Source of the DNA: Tahibacter sp042701255
Lineage (GTDB): Bacteria; Pseudomonadota; Gammaproteobacteria; Xanthomonadales; Rhodanobacteraceae
Reading direction: 5' to 3'
DNA: 64,000 bases
Assembly (NCBI RefSeq): GCF_042701255.1
Contig: NZ_CP170554.1
Coordinates: 5,332,001-5,396,000 of the forward strand
Shown here: in pieces, positions 19,542 to 28,424 of the stretch
Numbering within the stretch: the first letter of the stretch is position 1
Layout: each line of letters starts with the position of its first letter
Position numbers and translations under genes: made by a program
The notes under the pieces: generated by a model
Told to the model about the DNA's origin: nothing
Seen by the model: the letters and a program-made list of their open reading frames with translations, nothing else
Databases searched by the model: none

Positions 19542-20632
19542 GACGCGAGGTGCTGGCGATAGTGCTCGGCGAACAGCACGGCCGCACTGGCCGCGATGTT
19601 CAGACTCTCGACCGCGCCGCTGCCCGGAATCGTCAGGCGCCGGTCGGCCGCGGCGATCAGCGCGGCGCTCATGCCCTCGCCTTCGGCGCCGAACACGTAG
19701 GCCACGCGTGCGGGCAGCGCATCGGCGAACAGCGAAACGCCGTCGCGCGGCACGGTGGCCGCGATCACGAAACCGGCCGCGCGCAGTTGCGCGAGCAGAT
19801 CTTCACCGGAGTGCGGGCGCGCGAGGGCGACGACTTCGGCACCGCCTTCGGCGACGCGGCAAGCCGCGCCCGAGAGGGTCAGGCTCGAATCCGGCGGCAG
19901 TACGACGCCGGCCACGCCGAAGTTGGCAGCGCTGCGCAGCAGCGCGCCGAAATTGTGCGGATTGCCGACGCCGTCGAGCAGCACGAGCACGGCAGGCGCC
20001 GGAGCCGGCGGCAGCCGGGCCAGCAGCTCGGCCAGACCCAGCGGCGGCTCGCGCCGCATTTCCAGGCAGATGCCTTCGTGATGCTGGCTGGCCGTGAGCT
20101 TGGCCAGATCGGCGTTCTCGACGACGCGATAGCCCAGCCGCTGCTGCACGCACCAGGCCAGCAGCTGGCGGAACTGCGGAATGCGTTCCTCGGTGAGATA
20201 GGCCTTGCGCAGATCCTGCGGCCGGCGCGCGAATGCGGCGAGGCAAGCATTGATGCCGAACAGGCGCAGCTCTTCCTGGCGCTGCTGCAGTTCGGGGCGC
20301 GGCGCGGCGCCTTCGACGGCACCGGCATGGCGGCGCGGCGCGGTCTCGCCGGCCGGCGCGCGGTAGTCGCGCCGCTCGGGCCTGGCGCCGCTGCGCTCGC
20401 CGTAGGCGCCGCCGCCGGGCCGGCGCCCCGCGGATTCGGCACCGGGCTTGTACCCGTCGCGATCGCCACGCCCGGTCGCTGCCGCATCGGAGCGGCGCTG
20501 CGGCGTCTCGCCGGCGGCCTTGCGCCGTTCGCGCTCGCGCTTGTCGGGCCGCGGCCCGTCGCTGCGCGGGCGCGCGTTGCGCCAGGGATTGTCGCGGTCG
20601 CCGCCACGCGGCTTGTCGTCGTCGGAACGCAT
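19538..20632 (-). CDS. TrmH/SpoU-family RNA methyltransferase with long basic N-terminal tail
   Basis: A 364-residue protein. Residues about 122-190 form the SpoU substrate-binding domain (LFGINACLAAFARRPQDLRKAYL). Residues about 205-360 form the knotted SPOUT domain with motif 1 LLDGVGNPHNFGALLRSAANFG, motif 2 VAYVFGAEGEGMS and motif 3 LTIPGSGAVESLNIAASAAV, which bind S-adenosylmethionine. It probably 2'-O-methylates rRNA or tRNA ribose; by organisation it resembles YfiF or RlmB rather than TrmL. The first 120 residues are a low-complexity Arg/Gly/Asp tail absent from RlmB. It is coupled to the downstream VOC gene through ATGA. An inverted repeat rich in GCCGG lies upstream at about 20730-20760. 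Confidence 0.88.
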   Translation of the reverse strand: MRSDDDKPRGGDRDNPWRNARPRSDGPRPDKRERERRKAAGETPQRRSDAAATGRGDRDGYKPGAESAGRRPGGGAYGERSGARPERRDYRAPAGETAPRRHAGAVEGAAPRPELQQRQEELRLFGINACLAAFARRPQDLRKAYLTEERIPQFRQLLAWCVQQRLGYRVVENADLAKLTASQHHEGICLEMRREPPLGLAELLARLPPAPAPAVLVLLDGVGNPHNFGALLRSAANFGVAGVVLPPDSSLTLSGAACRVAEGGAEVVALARPHSGEDLLAQLRAAGFVIAATVPRDGVSLFADALPARVAYVFGAEGEGMSAALIAAADRRLTIPGSGAVESLNIAASAAVLFAEHYRQHLAS

Positions 20633-20755
20633 GCAGTGTCCAGATGGATTCGGGGCCGGCGACCGCGACAGGCGGTCGTCGGCGGGAGAGAGGGCCGCGG
20701 CGTCGAGGTCCGGCGCGCGCGACGCGTGCCGGCCGGACGCCGGTCCGGCGCCGGC

Positions 20756-23700
20756 TCAGGGCCGGCATCGACGCAGAGGATACCGCGCGCGGCGTCTCAG
20801 GCGGTTTCCGTGTCCGGATGGTCCTGCGCCTGGGTTTCGAGCTCCGCGCGCGACCGCCTCGGGCGACCGCGTGAAGCGCGCCAGCAGCAGGTAGAACGCC
20901 GGCACGACGAACAGCGACAGCAGGGTCGACAGGGTTACGCCGAACACGACGACGACGCCGATCGTCACGCGGCTGGCCGCGCCGGCACCGCTGGCCAGCA
21001 CCAGCGGCACCGCACCGGTGATCGTCGCGATCGAGGTCATCAGGATAGGTCGCAGACGCACGGCCGAGGCGTCGAGAATCGCGTCGCGGATGCCGCGGCC
21101 CTGATCGCGCAGCTGATTGGCGAACTCGACGATCAGGATGCCGTTCTTCGCCGCGAGACCGACGAGCATGACGATGCCGATCTGGCTGAACAGGTTCAGG
21201 CTCGATCCCCAGAGCCACAATCCGAGCAGTGCGCCGAGCACGGCCAGCGGCACGGTCAACATGATGACCAGCGGATGCACGAAGCTTTCGAACTGCGCCG
21301 CGAGCACGAGGAACACGATCAGCAAGGCCATCGCGAACGTGAACGCGACGGCGCCGCCGGCTTTCTGGAATTCGCGCGATTCGCCCTTGTAGTCGAGCTG
21401 CGCGGTCTGCGGCAGCTCTTCGGCGGCGGTGCGGCGTATCCAGTCCAGCGCTTCGCCGAGCGTATAACCCGGCGCGAGGCCGGCCGACAGGGTGATCGCG
21501 CGCAGGCGGTTGAAGCGGTTCAGGGTGCCGGGTTCGGCGAGCTCGCTCAGGGTCACGAGATTGGCCAGCGGAATCAGCTGGCCGCTGCGCGAGCGCACGT
21601 AGAGATTGGTCAGGTCGGTCGGACTGCGGCGGTCGCTGTCCTGCGCCTGCAGGATCACGTCGTATTCCTCGCCGCCGTCGACGAAGGTCGTCACGCGGCG
21701 CGAGCCCATCATGGTTTCGAGGGTGCGGCCGATGTCGTCGACCGACACGCCGATGTCGGCCGCACGCGAGCGGTCGATGCTGACGCGCAGCTGCGGGCGG
21801 GTTTCCTTGTAGTCGGAATCGGCCGCGAACAGCTTGGGATTGTTTTCCATGCGCTTGAGCATGCGGTCGCGCCATTCGACCAGCTCTTCGTAGCTCGGCC
21901 CGCCGAGCACGAGCTGCAGCGGCTGGCCGCCGGAACGCACGAGGCCCTGACGCACCTGCGGTATCGCACGCACGCCGGTCACGTCGGCCAGCAGCGCGCG
22001 CGTCTCCTCGACGACCTGCGCCGTGGTCTTGCTGCGCTGATCCCAGGGCTTGAGCAGCACGACGGCCTGGCCCGTATGCATTTCCTCGCTGCGTCCCCAG
22101 CCGCCGGGCACGCGCGCGTTGATGCGATAGATCGGGCTGCCCTCGCCGCTCAGGGTCAGCAGACGCTTCTCGACTTCCTGGATCTGTCCGACGGTGTAGT
22201 CGTAGCCGGCACCTTCAGGACCGATGACCTGGGCGAAGAACACGCCGCGGTCTTCGGGCGGCGCAAGCTCCTTGGGCACGCTGACGAACAGCACGCCGAT
22301 CGCGGCGATCGCCGCGGCGAGCACGCCGCCGATCAGCACGGGCCGGCCGACGCTCTTGTCCAAGGCATGGCGATAGCCCGCGCCGAGGCGTTCGAGCTGG
22401 CGCTCGGTCCAGGCGACGAAGCCCTTCTCGTGCTTGTGCGCGCGCAGCAGGCGCGAGCACATCATCGGCGTCAAGGTCAGCGCGACGAACGCGGAGATCG
22501 CCACGGCGCCGGCGACCGCGACGGCGAGCTCGCGGAACAGGCGGCCGTTGTTGCCTTCCATGAACGCGATCGGCAGGAACACGGCAATCAGCACGGCCGT
22601 CGTCGCGATGACCGCGAAAGCGACCTGGCGCGAGCCGCGATAGGCGGCGACCAGCGGCGGCTCGCCGAGATCGACGCGGCGCTGGCAGTTCTCCAGCACG
22701 ACGATCGCGTCGTCGACGACGAGGCCGATCGACAGCACCAGGGCGAGCAGGGTCAGCAGGTTGATCGAGAAGCCGAACGCATACAGGCCGAGGAACGCGG
22801 CGATCACGCAGACCGGCACGGTCACGGCCGGAATCAGCGCCGCACGCACGCTGCCGAGGAACAGGAAGATCACGACGAGCACGAGCAGCACGGCTTCGGC
22901 CAGGGTCTTGTAGACCTGATGCACGGCCGCGTCGATGAAGATGGTCGAGTCGTAGCTGACGCCGATCGTCATGCCGTCGGGCAGCGACTGCTGGATGCGC
23001 TCCATCTCGGCCTTGGCGCGCGCGGCCACGTCGAGGCTGTTCGCGGTCGAGGTCTTGACGATGCCGAGACCGACCATGGGCTTGCCGTTGCCGCGGAAAT
23101 ACGCGCGCCGTTCCTCGGCGCCGCGCTCGACCTTGGCCACTTCGGCCAGGCGCGTGACATGGCCGTCGTCGGACTTGGCGATCGCGAGCGCGGCGAAATC
23201 CTCGGGCGAGCGGTAGTCGCGCGACACGCGCAGGGTGAAGTCGCGCGTGTCCGATTCGATGCGGCCGGCCGGCAGCTCGACGTTCTCGCGGCGCAGCGCG
23301 GTCTCGACGTCGTTGGCCGTGAGGTTGCGCGCGGCCAGCGCCTTGCGGTCGAGCCAGATGCGCATGGCGTAGCGCTGACCGCCGGCGAGATTGACCTGGG
23401 CCACGCCGTCGATCGAGGACAGCCGGTCGACGATGTAGCGGTCGGCGTAGTCGGTCAGCGCGAGCTGGTCGAGATTGGTCGAGCTCAGGTTGAGCCAGAT
23501 GATGACGTCGGCGTCGCCTTCGACCTTGGCCACCTGCGGCGGATCGATTTCCTCGGGCAGCCGGTCCGAGGCGCGCGCGACGGCGTCGCGCACGTCGTTG
23601 GCCGCGCCTTCGATGTCGCGGCTCAGGGTGAACTCCATCGTGATGCTGGAACGGCCGTTGCGGCTGGAGGACTGCACGCTCTCCACGCCCTCGATGCCGG

Positions 23701-23914
23701 CGACGGCGTCCTCGAGCACCTGGGTCACGCGCGTCTCGACGACCGAGGCCGAAGCCCCCGTATACGTGGTGTCGATCGAGACGATCGGCGGATCGATGTT
23801 CGGCAGTTCGCGCAGCGGCAGCCGCGTGAACGCGATCAGGCCGAGCACGAGCAGGATCAGCGACAGTACGGTCGCGAAGACGGGTCGCTTGACCGAGACG
23901 TCCGACAGCAGCAT
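20756..23914 (-). CDS. RND multidrug efflux permease, C-terminus frameshifted
   Basis: An inner-membrane RND proton antiporter of about 1050 residues (HAE1 class, AcrB/MexF/MdtB-like). It begins MLLSDVSVKRPVFATVLSLI, has SIGLVVDDAIVVLENCQRR (TM4 with the proton-relay Asp pair), a GNNGRLFREL segment and GLAAKNGILIVEFANQLRD in the second half. It pairs with the periplasmic adaptor 10 bases upstream; GAGGAG precedes the ATG. No outer-membrane channel gene adjoins. The last 28 codons as read are Arg/Gly-rich and atypical. Deleting one base in the CC at 20844-20845 (G on the coding strand) changes the tail to ELETQAQDHPDTETA and a stop at 20797-20799, an ordinary RND ending. The transport core is unaffected. 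Confidence 0.93.
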   Translation of the reverse strand: MLLSDVSVKRPVFATVLSLILLVLGLIAFTRLPLRELPNIDPPIVSIDTTYTGASASVVETRVTQVLEDAVAGIEGVESVQSSSRNGRSSITMEFTLSRDIEGAANDVRDAVARASDRLPEEIDPPQVAKVEGDADVIIWLNLSSTNLDQLALTDYADRYIVDRLSSIDGVAQVNLAGGQRYAMRIWLDRKALAARNLTANDVETALRRENVELPAGRIESDTRDFTLRVSRDYRSPEDFAALAIAKSDDGHVTRLAEVAKVERGAEERRAYFRGNGKPMVGLGIVKTSTANSLDVAARAKAEMERIQQSLPDGMTIGVSYDSTIFIDAAVHQVYKTLAEAVLLVLVVIFLFLGSVRAALIPAVTVPVCVIAAFLGLYAFGFSINLLTLLALVLSIGLVVDDAIVVLENCQRRVDLGEPPLVAAYRGSRQVAFAVIATTAVLIAVFLPIAFMEGNNGRLFRELAVAVAGAVAISAFVALTLTPMMCSRLLRAHKHEKGFVAWTERQLERLGAGYRHALDKSVGRPVLIGGVLAAAIAAIGVLFVSVPKELAPPEDRGVFFAQVIGPEGAGYDYTVGQIQEVEKRLLTLSGEGSPIYRINARVPGGWGRSEEMHTGQAVVLLKPWDQRSKTTAQVVEETRALLADVTGVRAIPQVRQGLVRSGGQPLQLVLGGPSYEELVEWRDRMLKRMENNPKLFAADSDYKETRPQLRVSIDRSRAADIGVSVDDIGRTLETMMGSRRVTTFVDGGEEYDVILQAQDSDRRSPTDLTNLYVRSRSGQLIPLANLVTLSELAEPGTLNRFNRLRAITLSAGLAPGYTLGEALDWIRRTAAEELPQTAQLDYKGESREFQKAGGAVAFTFAMALLIVFLVLAAQFESFVHPLVIMLTVPLAVLGALLGLWLWGSSLNLFSQIGIVMLVGLAAKNGILIVEFANQLRDQGRGIRDAILDASAVRLRPILMTSIATITGAVPLVLASGAGAASRVTIGVVVVFGVTLSTLLSLFVVPAFYLLLARFTRSPEAVARGARNPGAGPSGHGNRLRRRARYPLRRCRP

Positions 23915-23923
23915 GACGTCTCC

Positions 23924-24994
23924 TCAGTTCGCCGCGGCGGGAGCCGCGCTGGCCGCGATGCGTTCCTCGACGGCGACCTTGGCGCCGCCGCGCAGCTTGA
24001 CCGTGCCGTCGACGACGACGCGGTCGCCGGCCTGCAGGCCCTCGCGCACCTCGATCTCGCCGCGGCGCCGCGCGCCGGGCACGATGCGCACCTGCTCGAC
24101 CGTGCTGTCCGGGCGGATGCGGAACACGAACGAATCGGTGCCGACCTGCACGAGCGCGATCTCCGGCAGCACGAGTGCTTCGCGCGGCGCGCGGAATACC
24201 TGTACCGACAGCAGCATGCCCGGACGCAGCACGCGCTCGCGGTTGTCGATCTGCGCGCGCACGAGCACCGAGCGCGAGGCCGTGTCGACGCGCGAGTCGA
24301 TCGAGGTCACGCGCCCCTGCCAGTGGCGCTCGGGCCAGGCGGCCGTCGTCGCCTGCACGTCCTGGCCGACCGCGACCACGCCGAGCAGGGTTTCCGGCAC
24401 CGAGAAGTCGAGCTTGATCGTGTCGATGTCGTCCAGGGTCGTGATCTCGGTGCCCGGCGTGACCAGGGTGCCCGGGCTCACGCGGCGCAGGCCGAGCACG
24501 CCGCCGAACGGCGCGGTGATGACGCGGTCGGACAGCTGCGCGCGGATCGCGTCGACCTTGGCGATGTTGGAATCGCGATTAGCCGTTGCGGTGTCGAACA
24601 GCGCCTTGGACACGGTGCCCTGCTTCACGAGGTCCTGCTGGCGCTGATACTGCCGGTCGGCGTCGCGCGCCATGGCCTGGGCGTCCTTGAGCTGCGCGGC
24701 CTGCTGGCTGGCGGTCAGCTCGACGAGCACGTCGCCGGCGGCGACGGCCTGGCCGTCGGTGAAATTCACCCGGCGCACGGTTTCGGTGATCTTGGCCGTC
24801 AGGGTGATCGACTCGTTGGCCTGCGCGGTGCCCAGTGCCTCGATCACGTCGGACCAGGCCTTGCTCTCGACCGCCTGCGCAGTGACCTTGGCCGGCGCCG
24901 CCGGAGCAGGCGCCTGGGACGCATCCTCGCGCTTGCACGCCGACAGCAGCACGCAGGCGGCGAGGAAGGGCAGTGACAGGCAACGCTTGAACAT
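23924..24994 (-). CDS. RND efflux periplasmic adaptor lipoprotein
   Basis: A 356-residue membrane fusion protein. The start at 24994 has AAGGA before it and opens a lipoprotein signal with lipobox LLSAC (Cys near residue 21), so it is anchored by lipid. The adaptor order is complete: barrel/lipoyl strand ALGTAQANESITLTAKITE, NFTDGQAVAAGDVLVEL, an alpha-hairpin (about 90-150), ITAPFGGVLGLRRVSPGTLV, then the beta-barrel and membrane-proximal domains (VRIVPGARRRGEIEVREGLQAGDRVVVDG). It bridges the RND permease to a TolC-type channel. It is the first gene of the pump pair and lies 137 bases downstream of emrB. Confidence 0.93.
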   Translation of the reverse strand: MFKRCLSLPFLAACVLLSACKREDASQAPAPAAPAKVTAQAVESKAWSDVIEALGTAQANESITLTAKITETVRRVNFTDGQAVAAGDVLVELTASQQAAQLKDAQAMARDADRQYQRQQDLVKQGTVSKALFDTATANRDSNIAKVDAIRAQLSDRVITAPFGGVLGLRRVSPGTLVTPGTEITTLDDIDTIKLDFSVPETLLGVVAVGQDVQATTAAWPERHWQGRVTSIDSRVDTASRSVLVRAQIDNRERVLRPGMLLSVQVFRAPREALVLPEIALVQVGTDSFVFRIRPDSTVEQVRIVPGARRRGEIEVREGLQAGDRVVVDGTVKLRGGAKVAVEERIAASAAPAAAN

Positions 24995-25131
24995 CTTCGG
25001 CTTCCTTGGCCGCCGGCCGCGGCAGTCGCGGTCGGCGGTGACCGCGGGCGCGCTGCGCCGCGGCATCGAGATAAGGGCGGAGGCCGCCTCGCGGCGGCCA
25101 TCCTACGCCGGCAGCGTGGCGTGCGGGTGAT

Positions 25132-26664
25132 TCAGTGATCGACCGCGGCGGCCGCCGGCACGGGGGCGGCGTTGCGATTCGGCCGCCGGAACATCAGCAG
25201 CAACGGTATCGCAGCTAAGGTCAGAATCATCATCAGCCAGAAGTCATTGAGGAAGGCGATTGCGGCAGCCTGACGGGAAACTTCGCCGTTCAGTGCAGCC
25301 AGGCCCGCCACGCTGTGGAGGTCGATGCCGGCCGGCAGCGGCGTATGGCCGTACGGCGTGATGCGCTCGGCGAGCTCGGCATGGTTGATCTGCGTGCCGC
25401 GCGACAGCAGGGTCATCACCAGCGAGATGCCGATGCTCGAGCCCAGGTTGCGGGTCAGGCTGAACATGCCGGCCGCTTCGGTGCGGCGCTGCATCGGCAG
25501 GGTCGCATAGGCCATCGTCGAGACCGGCACGAACACCAGGCCCAATCCCAGCCCCTGTATCACGCCGGCCCAGATCACCGGGCCCGACGGCATGTCGGCG
25601 CTGAAATGTGCCATTTGCCACAACGATACGACGGTCAGCAGCAGGCCGGCGAGGATCAGCAGGCGCGCATCGGCGCCGCGTGCGAGCAGGCGGCCGACGA
25701 CGAGCATCGCGATCAGCGTGCCGACGCCGCGCGGCGCCATCAGCAGGCCAGTCGTGACGACCGGATAGCCCATGAGGCTCTGCAGATACGGCGGCAGCAG
25801 CGCCATCGTCGCGAACAGCACGACGCCGATCACGAAGATGAAGAGATTGCCCGACAGGAAGCTGCGGTCGCGCAGCAGGCCGAGGTCGAGGAAAGGCCGC
25901 TCGGCGTTGCGCCAGTGCACCCAGTACAGATAGAAGCCGAGGAAGGCGATGGCCGCCTCGACCTGGATTTCCAGCGCGTCGAACCAGTCCTTCTGCTCGC
26001 CGCGGTCGAGCATGAGCTGCAGCCCGCCGACGCCGGCGGCCAGCAGCAGGAAGCCGCGCCAGTCGAAACGGTAGTCGTGGGACTCGTCCGCCGGCACGCT
26101 CGCGAGCACGCCGAACAGCGCAGCGGCGCCGATCGGCAGGTTGATCAGGAACACCCAGTGCCAGCTGTAGTGGTCGGTCAGCCAGCCGCCGAGCGGCGGG
26201 CCGAGAATCGGACCGACCATGACGCCCATGCCCCACATGGCCATCGCCGCGCCGTGCTTCTCGCGCGGGAACACGTCGAGCATGGTCGACTGCGAGATCG
26301 GCACCAGCGCCGCGCCGAACAGGCCCTGCAGCACGCGGAACGCGACCATCTGACCGATGTCGCTGGCGACGGCGCAGAGCAGCGACGCGATGGTGAAGCC
26401 GCTGATCGCGATCGCGAGCAGATGGCGGCGGCCGAGCTTGGCGGCGAGCCAGCCGGTGGCCGGCGTCGCGATCGCCGCGGCGACGATGTAGGACGTCAGC
26501 ACCCAGGACACCTGGTCCTGGGTCGCCGACAGCGCGCCCTGCATGTCCGGCAGGGCGACGTTGGCGATGGTCGTGTCGATGACCTGCATCAGCGTCGCCA
26601 GCATGATGGAGATCACCAGCAGCGGCAGGTTGGCGACTTCGCGATGGGTGGCGGCGTTGCTCAT
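25132..26664 (-). CDS. emrB: EmrB-type DHA2 major-facilitator drug exporter
   Basis: A 510-residue inner-membrane protein with 14 predicted membrane segments, the DHA2 (EmrB/QacA) layout. It carries MQVIDTTIANVALPDMQGAL in TM1, SWVLTSYIVAAAIATPATGW, GWLAAKLGRRHLL (motif A), RVLQGLFGAALVPISQ and the antiporter motif C, MVGPILGPPLGGW. EmrB uses the proton gradient to export hydrophobic drugs such as uncouplers through EmrA and an outer-membrane channel. It lies 22 bases after emrA in the marR-emrA-emrB order, so MarR should control it. The substrate range is not readable from sequence. Confidence 0.93.
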   Translation of the reverse strand: MSNAATHREVANLPLLVISIMLATLMQVIDTTIANVALPDMQGALSATQDQVSWVLTSYIVAAAIATPATGWLAAKLGRRHLLAIAISGFTIASLLCAVASDIGQMVAFRVLQGLFGAALVPISQSTMLDVFPREKHGAAMAMWGMGVMVGPILGPPLGGWLTDHYSWHWVFLINLPIGAAALFGVLASVPADESHDYRFDWRGFLLLAAGVGGLQLMLDRGEQKDWFDALEIQVEAAIAFLGFYLYWVHWRNAERPFLDLGLLRDRSFLSGNLFIFVIGVVLFATMALLPPYLQSLMGYPVVTTGLLMAPRGVGTLIAMLVVGRLLARGADARLLILAGLLLTVVSLWQMAHFSADMPSGPVIWAGVIQGLGLGLVFVPVSTMAYATLPMQRRTEAAGMFSLTRNLGSSIGISLVMTLLSRGTQINHAELAERITPYGHTPLPAGIDLHSVAGLAALNGEVSRQAAAIAFLNDFWLMMILTLAAIPLLLMFRRPNRNAAPVPAAAAVDH

Positions 26665-26686
26665 GGCGTCAGGTCCGCGGAGGGAT

Positions 26687-27784
26687 TCAGCGGCTCGCGA
26701 TCGGCTGTTCGGCCTTGTGCGCGCCGAACCACTGGCTGTAGCGCGCGCGTTCGCGGCCGGTATCGATTTCCACTTCGGCGCTCATGCCGGCACGAAGGGT
26801 CGGCAGGCCCGGCGCCGGTTCCAGCGCGAGGCGCACCGGAATGCGCTGCACGATCTTGACCCAGTTGCCGGTCGCGTTCTGCGCCGGCAGCACGGCGAAT
26901 TCCGCGCCCGAGGCCGGGCTGATCGACGCGACGCGCGCGTTCCAGTGCTTGCCCGGATAGGTGTCGATCGCGATCTTCGCTTCCTGGCCGATCTCGACGT
27001 TGGTCAGATCGGTTTCCTTGAAGTTGGCCTGGATCCACAGGGTCTGCGTGGCGACCAGCGGCATGGACGGCTGGCCGACGGCGAGGAATTCGCCGACCTG
27101 CAGGTCGGTCTTGCCGATCACGCCGTCGACGGGCGCGCGGACTTCCGTATGCGACAGATCGAGCTGGGCCTGGGCCAGCTGTGCGACGGCGAGCTTGTAG
27201 CCCGGCAGCGAGTCGTTGGACGCGCTCGGCAGGCCGCCGAGCAGGTTCTGCGCCCGCGCGACCGCGGCCGCGTTGGCGTCGCGCTTGCCGCGCGTGCTGG
27301 CGACGGTGTTGGCCGCATCGTCCAGCGCCTGCTGCGCGACGAGACCGCGCGTACGCAGATCCTTGAAGCGTTCGAACTGCTGCTGGGCGTGGTGCAGATC
27401 GGCTTCGGCCGAACGCAGATCGGCCTCGGCGCCGCGATAGCCGTTGCGCGCGCCGTCGAGCATGCTGCGCACCGATTCGGCCTGCGCTTCCAGTCGCTGC
27501 ACCGCGATCTTCAGCGGCTCCTCGTCGATGCGGAACAGCAGGTCGCCGGCCTTGACGGCCTGGTTCTCGCGCACGCGTACGTCGACGACGCGGCCGGCGA
27601 TCTGCGGGGCGATGGTGATCTGATCGGCCTGCACGTAGGCGTTGTCGGTATCGACGTAGCGTCCGCCCGTGAAATAGAAGTAGCCCGCGATCGCGAGCAC
27701 CAGCGCCGGCCCGGCGATCCAGAGCACGGCATTGGAGCGCTTGCGCGCAGGCGCGGCGGCAGTCGTTTCGGTCTTGGCAGTCAT
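26687..27784 (-). CDS. emrA: EmrA-type membrane fusion protein
   Basis: A 365-residue HlyD-family adaptor. It has a short cytoplasmic N-terminus, one membrane anchor (about 20-38, AVLWIAGPALVLAIAGYFYF) and then a periplasmic part. The family hallmark YVDTDNAYVQADQITIAPQI (near 45-65) is followed by VRENQAVKAGDLLFRID, a long alpha-hairpin (about 95-200) and LSHTEVRAPVDGVIG. EmrA forms a trimer that carries drugs from EmrB to a TolC-like channel. It starts 8 bases after the marR stop, so it is in the same operon. An apparent longer frame upstream only overlaps marR and has no family match. Confidence 0.93.
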   Translation of the reverse strand: MTAKTETTAAAPARKRSNAVLWIAGPALVLAIAGYFYFTGGRYVDTDNAYVQADQITIAPQIAGRVVDVRVRENQAVKAGDLLFRIDEEPLKIAVQRLEAQAESVRSMLDGARNGYRGAEADLRSAEADLHHAQQQFERFKDLRTRGLVAQQALDDAANTVASTRGKRDANAAAVARAQNLLGGLPSASNDSLPGYKLAVAQLAQAQLDLSHTEVRAPVDGVIGKTDLQVGEFLAVGQPSMPLVATQTLWIQANFKETDLTNVEIGQEAKIAIDTYPGKHWNARVASISPASGAEFAVLPAQNATGNWVKIVQRIPVRLALEPAPGLPTLRAGMSAEVEIDTGRERARYSQWFGAHKAEQPIASR

Positions 27785-27792
27785 GGCGATGC

Positions 27793-28278
27793 TCAATTCG
27801 TGGCGGTGTTTTTCGGGGAGGTCTTGTCGTCGAGCGCGGCGAGGTTCTGCTTCATGCGCTCGAGCACGTCGAGGCAGGCGATCAGCTCGGCATCGCTGAT
27901 GCCGGCCAGGGCGACGTCGCGCAGGCCGGCGGCGATGACTTCCATGTCGTCGAGCACGGCGTCGGCACGCGGCAGGGTGTGCAGACGCCAGACGCGGCGG
28001 TCCTGCGGGTCGGCGCGGCGCTCGACGAAGCCGGCCTGCTGCAGGCGGTCGATCACGCGGCTGACCGGAATCGGTTCCATTTCCAGCAGCTCGGCCAGGG
28101 CTTTCTGGCTGATGCCTTCGTGGCGGTGGATCATCTTGATCGCGCGCCACTGGGCGCGGGTCAGACCCAGCGGCTCGGCGCGGCGGTCGAAGTGCTTGCG
28201 CAGCAGCCGCGTGACGTCGAGCAGCGGATAGGCGAAGGTCGAACGGGGATCGGGACGGTTCATGATTGCCGCAGACAT
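27793..28278 (-). CDS. MarR-family repressor of the emrAB operon
   Basis: A 161-residue winged-helix dimeric regulator. LTRAQWRAIKMIHRHEGISQ (39-58), LAELLEMEPIPVSRVIDRL (recognition helix, about 61-80) and VERRADPQDRRVWRLHTL (wing) match MarR. MarR-family repressors of drug pumps are released by phenolic ligands. It leads the operon marR-emrA-emrB. The perfect palindrome TTGCCTAGGCAA at 28281-28292 lies directly upstream of its start and is the likely operator for autorepression. Two starts are possible, 28278 and 28263; the second lies 15 bases inside. Confidence 0.93.
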   Translation of the reverse strand: MSAAIMNRPDPRSTFAYPLLDVTRLLRKHFDRRAEPLGLTRAQWRAIKMIHRHEGISQKALAELLEMEPIPVSRVIDRLQQAGFVERRADPQDRRVWRLHTLPRADAVLDDMEVIAAGLRDVALAGISDAELIACLDVLERMKQNLAALDDKTSPKNTATN

Positions 28279-28280
28279 TA

Positions 28281-28292
28281 TTGCCTAGGCAA
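28281..28292. promoter_or_regulatory. palindromic operator, probable MarR site
   Basis: TTGCCTAGGCAA is a perfect 12-base palindrome ending three bases before the marR ATG. It also lies in the divergent promoter region of the macrodomain gene. The TTGCC..GGCAA form and position fit MarR/EmrR-type operators. Confidence 0.7.
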
Positions 28293-28325
28293 CTATTTTT
28301 CAATACCGGCGGGTTCAGTAAGTCC

Positions 28326-28341
28326 CTAGACCAAGGTCTAG
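28326..28341. promoter_or_regulatory. second palindrome in the marR/macrodomain intergenic region
   Basis: CTAGACCAAGGTCTAG is a perfect 16-base palindrome (7-base arms, AA centre), 33 bases from the first operator and 84 bases before the macrodomain ATG. The arms differ from the MarR site, so another regulator is likely; a MerR-like or repressor operator is possible. Confidence 0.5.
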
Positions 28342-28424
28342 AGGGTTAACCCCCAGGCGTGGCGCGGCCGTCCGCGCCACGCCGAATGCCGCTGTGAGAG
28401 CATCAGGAAAACAAGGACTTGCCC

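Noticed and set aside
19550..24976. A very long open frame on the plus strand (about 1800 codons) opposite the RND and methyltransferase genes
   Set aside because: It is antisense shadow: high GC suppresses stops, the translated sequence is His/Arg/Gly low-complexity with no family match, and real genes with motifs lie on the minus strand.
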